Made by a program: the position numbers and the translations under genes
Assembly: GCA_039193195.1 (NCBI GenBank)
Contig: JBCCWS010000007.1
Span: 1-64,000 of the forward strand
Reading direction: 5' to 3'
Length of the DNA: 64,000 nucleotides
Source of the DNA: Pseudomonadota bacterium
GTDB taxonomy: Bacteria; Pseudomonadota; Gammaproteobacteria; Steroidobacterales; JBCBZW01
Notes under the pieces: generated by a model
Databases searched by the model: none
Seen by the model: only the letters and a program-made list of their open reading frames with translations
Told to the model about the DNA's origin: nothing
Part shown: one piece after another, positions 21,483 to 29,468 of the stretch
Numbering within the stretch: the stretch's first letter is position 1
How the letters are laid out: each line of letters begins with the position of its first letter

Positions 21483-21971
21483 ATGGCAAGAGGAATCAAC
21501 AAGGTAATTCTGGTGGGCAACCTGGGTTCAGACCCAGAGACGCGCTACTCGCCGAGCGGCAGCGCCGTAACGAAATTCAGCGTCGCCACCAGCGAGAGCT
21601 GGCGCGATAAGCAGAGCGGTGAGCGCCAGGAGCGAACCGAGTGGCACCGGGTGGTGATGTTCGCGCGACTCGCAGAGATTGGTCAGGAATATCTGCGTAA
21701 GGGTTCTCAGGTGTACATCGAGGGCAGCCTGCGCACCAACAAGTGGCAAGACAACAACGGCAACGACCGCTACACCACGGAAGTCGTGGCCAACGAGATG
21801 CAGATGCTGGGCGGCCGAGGTGGCGGCGGTATGGGCGGTGGAGAGCCGTCTTACGACGACAGTCCTCGGCGCCAGGCGCCAGCACAACAGAGTAATCCCG
21901 GTGCCGCCCCGGCTGGTGCGGCAGTCCCCGCCGCGGGTGGCGAGGGCTTTGACGACGACATTCCGTTCTAG
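21483..21971 (+). CDS. ssb: Single-stranded DNA-binding protein
   Basis: 162 residues. OB fold over the first 110 residues ([36 protein letters not shown]), a Gly/Pro/Gln-rich linker, and the acidic tip DDDIPF that recruits replication and repair partners. ATG at 21483 follows AAGGAGGAAGGTCGAT; an upstream in-frame ATG at 21450 has no site. Confidence 0.97.
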   Translation: MARGINKVILVGNLGSDPETRYSPSGSAVTKFSVATSESWRDKQSGERQERTEWHRVVMFARLAEIGQEYLRKGSQVYIEGSLRTNKWQDNNGNDRYTTEVVANEMQMLGGRGGGGMGGGEPSYDDSPRRQAPAQQSNPGAAPAGAAVPAAGGEGFDDDIPF

Positions 21972-22044
21972 GCGAACGCCGGGCCGGGCCTGGTGTCGCA
22001 AGTGATCGCCCGCATAAATCAATCAAAATAAGGAGTCTGCGCAC

Positions 22045-23757
22045 ATGCCCGACCTGATCAAGCCACACGGTGGCGAGCTCAAGGATCTCTACCTCCCGGA
22101 AGCTCAGCTGGAGGAGTACAAGAAGGCCGCGCTCGACTATCCCTCTTGGGATCTCACCCAGCGCCAGCTGTGCGATATCGAGCTACTGCTGAACGGCGCG
22201 TTCTCGCCGCTCGAAGGCTTCCTCGGCCAGGCTGACTACGACCGCGTGGTCGAGGAAATGCGCCTTGCCGACGGCACCCTATGGCCGATGCCGATCACGC
22301 TGGACGTCACCGAGGCTTTTGCGGAGCAGTTGAAATCAGGCGGTCACGTCGCCCTGCGCGACCAGGAGGGCGTGATGATCGCCGTCCTTGAGGTCTCCGA
22401 CGTCTGGACGCCGAACAAGAGCCTGGAAGCCGAGAAGGTCTTCGGTGCTGACGACCTGGCGCACCCGGCGGTCAACTTCCTCCACAACCACGCTAACCCC
22501 GTGTACGTGGGCGGTCGCCTGGTCGGCATTCAGCAGCCCGTGCACTACGACTTCAAGCACCTGCGTGACTCGCCGAAGGAGCTACGCGCTCGCTTCGAGA
22601 AGCTCGGCTGGCGCAAGGTCGTGGCTTTCCAGACCCGCAACCCCATGCACCGCGCGCACCAGGAACTCACCTTCCGCGCCGCCAAGCAGGTGGAAGCCAA
22701 CCTCCTGATCCAGCCCGTGGTCGGCATGACCAAGCCGGGTGACATCGATCACTTCACCCGCGTGCGCTGCTACGAGCACCTGCTCGACGAGTACCCAGAG
22801 CAGACCACGGCCCTGACCCTGCTGCCCCTGGCCATGCGCATGGGCGGTCCCCGCGAGGCGGTCTGGCACGCGCTGATCCGCAAGAACTACGGCTGCACGC
22901 ACTTCATCGTCGGCCGCGACCACGCGGGCCCGGGCAAGAACAGCAAGGGCGAGGACTTCTACGGCGCTTACGACGCCCAGGAGATGGTGGTCGAGTACCA
23001 GAACGAGCTCGAGATCGAAATGGTGCCCTTCCGCCAGGTGGTCTACGTCTCCAACAAGGCCCAGTACGTGCCCCGCGACGAGTGCGAAGAGGGTGATGAC
23101 ATCCTCAGCATCTCCGGCACGGAGTTCCGTCGCCGCCTGCAGGAAGGCCTGGAGATTCCCGAGTGGTTCTCCTACCCGAAGGTAGTCGCCGAGCTGCGCA
23201 AGACCCACCCGCCGCGCCACCAACAGGGCTTTACGGTGTTCCTGACCGGTCTGTCAGGTTCCGGTAAGTCGACCATCGCCAATGCCCTGATGGTAAAGCT
23301 GATGGAGATGGGCGGGCGCAAGGTCACGCTGCTCGACGGCGACGTCGTGCGCAAGCACCTCTCCAGCGAGCTCGGTTTCTCCCGCGAGCACCGCGACCTC
23401 AACATCATGCGTATCGGCTTCGTGGCCAGTGAGATCACCAAGAACGGCGGTATCGCTATCTGCGCACCGATCGCCCCTTACACTGCCACCCGTCGCGCCG
23501 TGAAGGAGATGATCGCTGCCGGTGGAGGCTACGTCGAAGTGCACGTCGCCACGCCACTTGAGGTGTGCGAAGCACGTGATCGCAAGGGCCTGTACGCGAA
23601 GGCTCGCGCTGGCGTGATTAAGGAATTCACCGGCATCAGCGATCCCTACGAGGCGCCCGAGAACCCCGAGCTTGCGATCGATACACAGGACATTACTCCG
23701 GACCACGCGGCCCACCTGATCCTGGTAAAGCTCGAGAGCCTCGGCTTCATCAAATAG
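22045..23757 (+). CDS. Bifunctional sulfate adenylyltransferase/APS kinase
   Basis: Makes PAPS from sulfate in two steps. 570 residues. PUA-like plus ATP sulfurylase domains (about 1-390) with FQTRNPMHRAHQELTFR and GRDHAGPG; APS kinase domain (about 395-570) with P-loop [31 protein letters not shown] and AKARAGVIKEFTGISDPYEAP. The sulfurylase is the single-chain (archaeal/dissimilatory-like) kind, not the CysDN heterodimer of enterobacteria. Strong AAGGAG site 9 nt before ATG and very regular codon choice suggest high expression. It stands alone between ssb and a pair of hairpins. Confidence 0.93.
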   Translation: MPDLIKPHGGELKDLYLPEAQLEEYKKAALDYPSWDLTQRQLCDIELLLNGAFSPLEGFLGQADYDRVVEEMRLADGTLWPMPITLDVTEAFAEQLKSGGHVALRDQEGVMIAVLEVSDVWTPNKSLEAEKVFGADDLAHPAVNFLHNHANPVYVGGRLVGIQQPVHYDFKHLRDSPKELRARFEKLGWRKVVAFQTRNPMHRAHQELTFRAAKQVEANLLIQPVVGMTKPGDIDHFTRVRCYEHLLDEYPEQTTALTLLPLAMRMGGPREAVWHALIRKNYGCTHFIVGRDHAGPGKNSKGEDFYGAYDAQEMVVEYQNELEIEMVPFRQVVYVSNKAQYVPRDECEEGDDILSISGTEFRRRLQEGLEIPEWFSYPKVVAELRKTHPPRHQQGFTVFLTGLSGSGKSTIANALMVKLMEMGGRKVTLLDGDVVRKHLSSELGFSREHRDLNIMRIGFVASEITKNGGIAICAPIAPYTATRRAVKEMIAAGGGYVEVHVATPLEVCEARDRKGLYAKARAGVIKEFTGISDPYEAPENPELAIDTQDITPDHAAHLILVKLESLGFIK

Positions 23758-23766
23758 GGTGGCCGT

Positions 23767-23859
23767 GTGATCGCCAGCCGCCCAGTAGAGCGGGCGGGGG
23801 CGATTACGGGTAAACTTTGGTGGCAGAACTAGCCGACCCGGGCGTCCGCGCCCGGGTCG
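23767..23859 (+). terminator. Two tandem strong hairpins after sat-cysC
   Basis: First: 23767-23775 with 23799-23807 plus CCGCCC/GGGCGG (778-783/792-797). Second: CGACCCGGGCG (834-844) with CGCCCGGGTCG (849-859), loop TCCG. Neither has a clean T-run, so termination may be partial, or the hairpins may protect the mRNA end. Confidence 0.55.
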
Positions 23860-23970
23860 TCTGCGTTTATGAGGTAGCCGTTTCCCGCGCTATCGAAGGG
23901 ATTTCGGGTCCTGTCTTGGCGGCATGACCCCCAAGATCTGCCGCCTTGTGGCGCCTAGACATCTAACTCC

Positions 23971-25332
23971 ATGAAGCTGTACATCAAGACCTACGGCTGT
24001 CAGATGAACGAGTACGATTCCGCGCGCATGGCGGACGTGCTGCGGGAGTCTCACGGTTGCGAGGTCACCTCCGAGCCTTCGGAGGCCGATATCGTCCTGT
24101 TCAACACCTGCTCGATCCGAGAGAAAGCCCAGGAGAAGGTGTTCTCTGAGCTGGGGCGCTGGAAACCCCTGAAGGTGGCCAAGCCGGACATGATCCTCGG
24201 CGTGGGCGGGTGTGTGGCCAGCCAGGAGGGGGATGCAATTCTGCGCCGGGCGCCTTACGTCGACCTGGTGTTTGGCCCTCAGACGGTTCATCGCCTACCT
24301 GACTTGATCGCCGAGCGTCGCCGCCAGGCACGCCCGCAGGTGGATATCTCCTTCCCGGAGATCGAGAAGTTCGATCGCTTGCCCGAACCGCGGGCCGACG
24401 GCCCGACTGCGTTCGTCTCCATCATGGAAGGCTGCAGCAAGTACTGCAGCTTCTGCGTCGTGCCCTACACGCGCGGTGAGGAGATCTCGCGTCCGTTCGA
24501 CGAGGTGCTGGCGGAAGTGGCCGAACTCGCGGCGCAGGGTGTACGCGAAGTTACCTTGCTAGGGCAAAACGTCAATGCCTACCGAGGGCCTGCCGACGGT
24601 CGCGTCGTCGATCTGGGCGAGCTGATCTACTATGTCGCCGGTATCGACGGGATCGGCCGGGTGCGCTTCACCACCTCCCATCCGGTGGAGTTCTCCAGCA
24701 GTCTCATCGAGGCGTACGCCTTGGTTCCCGAACTACCGGACTACCTGCACCTGCCGGTGCAGAGCGGTTCCGATCGCATCCTGTCGGCGATGAAGCGCGG
24801 CTACACGTCCCTGGAGTTCAAGCACAAGGTCTCCCGCCTCCGCGAAGTACGCCCAAACATCAGCCTATCCTCTGACTTCATCGTCGGATTTCCCGGCGAG
24901 ACGGATCGTGACTTCCAGGCCACAATGGATCTGGTTGCAAGCGTCGGTTTCGACCAGTCTTTTAGTTTCGTGTACAGCGCGCGACCCGGTACTCCTGCTT
25001 CGGGACTGCCGGACGACATGCCCCAATCCGTCAAGAAAGAGCGGCTGGCGTTACTCCAGGCCCGCCTCAATCAGCAGGCGTTGGCGATCAGTGAGGCGAT
25101 GGTGGGCACTCGACAGCGAGTGCTGGTCGAGCGCCAGTCCCGCAAGAGCGAGCAGCAGCTGACTGGGCGCACAGAGAACATGCGCTGGGTTAACTTCGAT
25201 GCACCACAGTACCTAATTGGTGAGTTCGTCGATGTAGTCATTACCGAGGCCCTGCCCAACTCTCTGCGTGGACGCCTGGCCACGGAGCGTGCCCCTGAGA
25301 TTGCCAGCGTAGCGGCCCTCGAACGCTCTTGA
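23971..25332 (+). CDS. miaB: tRNA-2-methylthio-N6-dimethylallyladenosine synthase MiaB
   Basis: Radical-SAM methylthiotransferase acting on i6A37 of tRNA. 453 residues. N-terminal domain [19 protein letters not shown] with its three cluster cysteines, radical-SAM [15 protein letters not shown] (CxxxCxxC), and a C-terminal TRAM domain. Its TGA overlaps the TTG start of phoH, opening the miaB-phoH-ybeY-corC-lnt operon. Confidence 0.97.
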   Translation: MKLYIKTYGCQMNEYDSARMADVLRESHGCEVTSEPSEADIVLFNTCSIREKAQEKVFSELGRWKPLKVAKPDMILGVGGCVASQEGDAILRRAPYVDLVFGPQTVHRLPDLIAERRRQARPQVDISFPEIEKFDRLPEPRADGPTAFVSIMEGCSKYCSFCVVPYTRGEEISRPFDEVLAEVAELAAQGVREVTLLGQNVNAYRGPADGRVVDLGELIYYVAGIDGIGRVRFTTSHPVEFSSSLIEAYALVPELPDYLHLPVQSGSDRILSAMKRGYTSLEFKHKVSRLREVRPNISLSSDFIVGFPGETDRDFQATMDLVASVGFDQSFSFVYSARPGTPASGLPDDMPQSVKKERLALLQARLNQQALAISEAMVGTRQRVLVERQSRKSEQQLTGRTENMRWVNFDAPQYLIGEFVDVVITEALPNSLRGRLATERAPEIASVAALERS

Positions 25333-26390
25333 ACGTCACCCGAACATCGCGAGAACTGACCTTGGAGCCGGCCGATAACGCCCGGCTCGCGAACCTGTGT
25401 GGTCAGCTCGACGAACACCTGCGCCACATCGAGCAGCGCCTGGGGGTGGAGATCGCATACCGTGGCGCGCAGTTTCGCGTCGACGGCGACGAGGACGGTA
25501 CGCTCCTCGCCACCAAAGTGATAGAGCGCCTCTTCGCCCAGGCGGGTCGCGAAGACCTCACGCCACAACACGTGCACTTCGCTCTCCAGGAGATTGGCGC
25601 TCGAGAGGCGACGATGGGCCCCACAGAGACCTCGGGTAGCGCTGCGAGGTCCGCCATCGATGATGATGTGGTGGTGCGGGCGCGCCGCCTGCAGATACGG
25701 GGTCGGGGCGACAACCAGCGTCGCTACTTACGCAACATCCGCGACGCGGACCTCAACTTTGGCGTCGGCCCCGCGGGTACGGGCAAGACGTACCTCGCCG
25801 TGGCGGCGGCCGTGGAGGCGCTGGAGACGGAGACCGTGCGCCGATTGGTGCTGGTGCGCCCAGCAGTGGAGGCGGGTGAGCGTCTTGGCTTTCTGCCAGG
25901 TGACATGTCTCAGAAGGTCGATCCCTATCTACGACCGATCTACGATGCGCTTTACGAGATGCTCGGCTTCGATCGGGTGGCTAAGCTTATCGATCGCCAC
26001 GTGATCGAGATCGCACCGCTGGCCTTTATGCGCGGGCGCAGCCTGAACGAAGCCTTTGTCATTCTGGATGAGGCGCAGAACACCAGCGTTTCGCAGATGA
26101 AGATGTTTCTAACGCGTATCGGCTTCGGTACTCGGGCAGTCGTGACCGGCGATGTCACGCAAACTGATCTGCCGCGCCAACAGCTCTCGGGCCTACGCCA
26201 TGCGCTCGAGGTGTTACGTGAGGTGGAGGGAGTACGCGTGACGCGGTTTACCGTGGCCGACGTGGTGCGTCATCCCCTCGTGCAGAGAATCGTGGAAGCC
26301 TACGAGCGCGCCCCGAAGGCGGATAGCGGGGGGCGCGAGGGAAACGATAGCCCCCCATCAGCGCCGCTCGACAGCGAGCAACACCGTTGA
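25329..26390 (+). CDS. ybeZ: PhoH-like ATPase (YbeZ)
   Basis: 353 residues from a TTG overlapping the miaB stop. N-terminal KH-like region, then the P-loop [36 protein letters not shown] and the Walker [12 protein letters not shown]. Works with YbeY in RNA metabolism. Pro/Ser/Gly-rich tail. Its stop overlaps the ybeY start. Confidence 0.95.
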   Translation: MNVTRTSRELTLEPADNARLANLCGQLDEHLRHIEQRLGVEIAYRGAQFRVDGDEDGTLLATKVIERLFAQAGREDLTPQHVHFALQEIGAREATMGPTETSGSAARSAIDDDVVVRARRLQIRGRGDNQRRYLRNIRDADLNFGVGPAGTGKTYLAVAAAVEALETETVRRLVLVRPAVEAGERLGFLPGDMSQKVDPYLRPIYDALYEMLGFDRVAKLIDRHVIEIAPLAFMRGRSLNEAFVILDEAQNTSVSQMKMFLTRIGFGTRAVVTGDVTQTDLPRQQLSGLRHALEVLREVEGVRVTRFTVADVVRHPLVQRIVEAYERAPKADSGGREGNDSPPSAPLDSEQHR

Positions 26391-26887
26391 GTCAAGACGC
26401 GACCTTCTCTATGGACACGGCGCTTGAGCACGAGATCGACGTCGCGGGCGAGCTGGAGCCGCTGCCCGTGTCGCCAGCGCAGCTGGCGTCTTGGGTTCGC
26501 CTGGCCCTAGAGTCGGCGCCGGGTGCGAGCTCAGTGGGGGTGCAGATCGTCGACCGTGAGACGATTCAGATCTTGAACGCCCACTACCGTGACCGCGACA
26601 AGGCCACCAACGTGTTGTCCTTTCCGGCGGATGTCCCCGCGCCCTTGCCTGTGCGACCCCTGGGCGATGTGGTGGTCTGTGCCGAGGTGGTGGCCGAGCA
26701 AGCGCGAGCTGGTGCAATCGAGCCGGCAGCGCACTGGGCGCACATGGTGATCCACGGCACGTTACACCTGCTCGGTTACGACCACGAGGCTGATGGAGAG
26801 GCTGCCGTGATGGAAGCACGTGAATCGGAGCTTCTGGCGCGTGCCGGCTTCGAAGACCCTTACCGATCAAGACACGAGGACCCCTGA
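26387..26887 (+). CDS. ybeY: Endoribonuclease YbeY
   Basis: Zinc endonuclease for 16S rRNA 3' end maturation and ribosome quality control. 166 residues from TTG. Zinc site HGTLHLLGYDH (H-x3-H-x5-H) and the VLSFPAD motif are intact. About 20 extra acidic residues at the N-terminus. Four-base overlap with phoH, 6 nt before corC. Confidence 0.95.
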   Translation: MSQDATFSMDTALEHEIDVAGELEPLPVSPAQLASWVRLALESAPGASSVGVQIVDRETIQILNAHYRDRDKATNVLSFPADVPAPLPVRPLGDVVVCAEVVAEQARAGAIEPAAHWAHMVIHGTLHLLGYDHEADGEAAVMEARESELLARAGFEDPYRSRHEDP

Positions 26888-26893
26888 GCGACG

Positions 26894-27763
26894 ATGAGCG
26901 ACGACCAACCTCCTAGTAGCAACGGTTCCGGCCCGCGCAGCTGGCTCAAGCGCCTGACTCAGGCCTTAGGTAGCGAGCCCCGGGACCGTGAAACACTGGT
27001 CGAAATCCTCGAGGATGCGCAGCAGCGCGGTCTTTACGATGCGGACGCCTTCGGTATGATCCAGGGCGTACTCGAGGTGTCCGAAATGCAGGTGCGGGAC
27101 ATTATGATCCCGCGCCCGCACATGGTGGTGGCCGAGCGCGACGCCAAACCTCAGGAGCTGCTGCCCATCATCATCGATTCCGGCCACTCGCGCTTTCCGG
27201 TCATCGGTGAACACCGCGACGAGGTCGTCGGTATCCTGCTTGCCAAGGACCTCCTGCGCTACTTTGCGGAGGGCAGCGACGCCGCGTTCAACATCCGCGA
27301 CTACCTGCGTAAGGCGGTGTTCATCCCGGAGAGCAAGCGCCTCAACGTGCTGCTCAAGGAGTTTCGCGACAGCCAGAATCACATGGCGATCGTGGTGGAC
27401 GAGTACGGTGGCGTGTCTGGTCTGGTCACTATTGAAGATGTGATCGAGCAGATCGTCGGTGATATTGACGACGAGCACGATGTAGAGGATGAAGACATCG
27501 CCGCCGATGGCGACGACCGCTTCGCCGTGCGTGCTGTCACCCGCATCGACGACTTCAACGATTACTTCCGAACCGACTTCGCCGCCGAGGACTACGATAC
27601 GATTGGCGGTATGGTCATCCATCGCTTCGGTCGACTACCTCGCCGTGGCGAGAGCGTCGTCGTTGGCGGCTTCAGCTTTAGGGTGATGCGGGCGACCCGT
27701 CGCCGGATCGATCTGCTCCAGGTGATTCGCGCCGAGATCCCGCAAAGCGACGAGGGCGATTGA
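26894..27763 (+). CDS. ybeX: CBS/CorC-domain protein (CorC/YbeX)
   Basis: 289 residues. Two CBS repeats (about 65-190, from VRDIMIPRPHMVVAERD to VDEYGGVSGLVTIEDVIEQIV) and a C-terminal CorC_HlyC domain (DDFNDYFRTDFAAEDYDTIGG). Cytosolic, no membrane anchor. Linked to magnesium/cobalt efflux or ribosome maturation in E. coli; its direct activity is unsettled. Confidence 0.93.
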   Translation: MSDDQPPSSNGSGPRSWLKRLTQALGSEPRDRETLVEILEDAQQRGLYDADAFGMIQGVLEVSEMQVRDIMIPRPHMVVAERDAKPQELLPIIIDSGHSRFPVIGEHRDEVVGILLAKDLLRYFAEGSDAAFNIRDYLRKAVFIPESKRLNVLLKEFRDSQNHMAIVVDEYGGVSGLVTIEDVIEQIVGDIDDEHDVEDEDIAADGDDRFAVRAVTRIDDFNDYFRTDFAAEDYDTIGGMVIHRFGRLPRRGESVVVGGFSFRVMRATRRRIDLLQVIRAEIPQSDEGD

Positions 27764-27770
27764 TCACCCG

Positions 27771-29315
27771 ATGGATGCGGAACTGCCGCTCTGGCTAACG
27801 CGCCTCATGGAGGGTCGGCGCGGCGATCTGCTGGCGCTCATCGCGGGTGCCCCCCTCACCTTCGCCTTCGCACCCTTTGGGTGGTTTGTTGTCGCCATCG
27901 CGTCCCTGGCGGTGCTCTACCTGAGTTGGCTGGAGCAAATGCCGCGCCGCGCCGCTTGGCGAGGATTTCTGTTCGGTGCTGCGGGATTTTTAGGTGGCAC
28001 CTACTGGCTGTACATCAGCCTGCACGAGTTCGGTGAGGCGCCGCTGTTCATAGCCATTCCGATGATGCTGGGGTTGGTGGCCGTGATGGCGAGCTACTTC
28101 GCATTCGCGGGATGGCTGGTGTGCTGGCTACAGCGCTTGGCTGGAGGTGGTTCGGCGCTCTCCCTGCTCGCGCTGATGCCTGGTGCGTTGGTTCTCACGG
28201 AATGGCTGAGGGGCTGGGTGGCCACGGGGTTCCCCTGGTTCGCCTGGGGCTACTCGCAAACAGACTCGACGTTGATCGGTTGGGCGCCCGTTTTCGGCGT
28301 GCTCGGGGTTAGCCTCGCCGTGGCACTGAGCGCCGGCACGCTGGCTCTGTTGGCCGTTGGCCGAGGCGTGACGCAGCGAGCGTTGGCGCTTGGCGTTTTG
28401 CTCGGCGTATGGCTAGGGGGACTAGCACTGGAGCGCGTCGAATGGTCCACACCTCTCGGCGCTGCCCTAGAGGTCGGCGTGGTCCAGGGCGGAATCTCCC
28501 AGGATCTGAAGTGGCAAGCGGAGCAGCTGCCGAAGACTAAGGCGCTCTACCGCCGCCTGACGGACGAGCACTGGGATGCTGATCTGCTGATCTGGCCGGA
28601 GGCTGCGATACCCGCTCTCGCCAATCGTGAGCGCGATTACTTCGCCGATCTTTTCAACACCGCCCGGCGCCAGAACACCGGGCTTTTGATCGGTGCGATT
28701 CAGGCCAAGGGGCCGCGCGATGATCGGCGCTACTACAACAGCGTGTTCGGCGTGAACCGGCTGGGTGTAACCGAGTATCACAAGCGCCACCTCGTGCCCT
28801 TCGGCGAGTACTTTCCCGTGCCACACTTCGTGCGGCGCTGGATGAGAAGCCTCAATCTGCCCTACTCGGACTTCGAGTCCGGCCCTGCCGGGCAGGCACC
28901 CCTGCAGGTGGCCGGGCAGCGGGTGGGCGTATCGATCTGCTACGAAGACGTCTTTGGCAACGAGCTTCGCGCCATGCTGCCCGCGGCCAGCTTCCTCGCG
29001 AACGTGAGCAACGATGCCTGGTTCGGAGGCTCCGTGGCGCCCTACCAGCACCTGCAGATCGCGCGGATGCGCGCCATCGAGGTGGCCCGACCTATGGTGC
29101 GATCCACCAATAGCGGAATCTCCGCCTATATCGAGCACGACGGGGCCCTACGTGAGGTTACGGGCTTGTTCGATGCTGTCGTGCTGCGTGGCCAGGTACA
29201 GCCCCGGGAAGGTCTGACCCCTTATGTCCGCTGGGGGGACTGGCCGACGATTTCATTAGTTGTACTCATGCTGCTAATCGCGCCCTTCGCTCGCCTCCTG
29301 TCGATGAGATCCTAG
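27771..29315 (+). CDS. lnt: Apolipoprotein N-acyltransferase
   Basis: Adds the third acyl chain to lipoproteins at the periplasmic face of the inner membrane. 514 residues. N-terminal hydrophobic spans, then a nitrilase-fold domain with WPEAAIPAL (catalytic Glu), YHKRHLVPFGEYFP (Lys) and GVSICYEDVFG (Cys). Last gene of the operon, 7 nt after corC. Confidence 0.97.
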   Translation: MDAELPLWLTRLMEGRRGDLLALIAGAPLTFAFAPFGWFVVAIASLAVLYLSWLEQMPRRAAWRGFLFGAAGFLGGTYWLYISLHEFGEAPLFIAIPMMLGLVAVMASYFAFAGWLVCWLQRLAGGGSALSLLALMPGALVLTEWLRGWVATGFPWFAWGYSQTDSTLIGWAPVFGVLGVSLAVALSAGTLALLAVGRGVTQRALALGVLLGVWLGGLALERVEWSTPLGAALEVGVVQGGISQDLKWQAEQLPKTKALYRRLTDEHWDADLLIWPEAAIPALANRERDYFADLFNTARRQNTGLLIGAIQAKGPRDDRRYYNSVFGVNRLGVTEYHKRHLVPFGEYFPVPHFVRRWMRSLNLPYSDFESGPAGQAPLQVAGQRVGVSICYEDVFGNELRAMLPAASFLANVSNDAWFGGSVAPYQHLQIARMRAIEVARPMVRSTNSGISAYIEHDGALREVTGLFDAVVLRGQVQPREGLTPYVRWGDWPTISLVVLMLLIAPFARLLSMRS

Positions 29316-29468
29316 CCTGCGCTTTACCCAACGCTTATGTGACGCACTTCTCGCTCTGCAGCGAGGAGGATCGTCGAGCGACAACGTTGCCGCGCTTGCG
29401 CTGCCGCAGACTTTGGCCATCGTCCCGTTAGGGGCTTGTGTTTTCTCTCGCGGAGGAGCGGAGTCATC

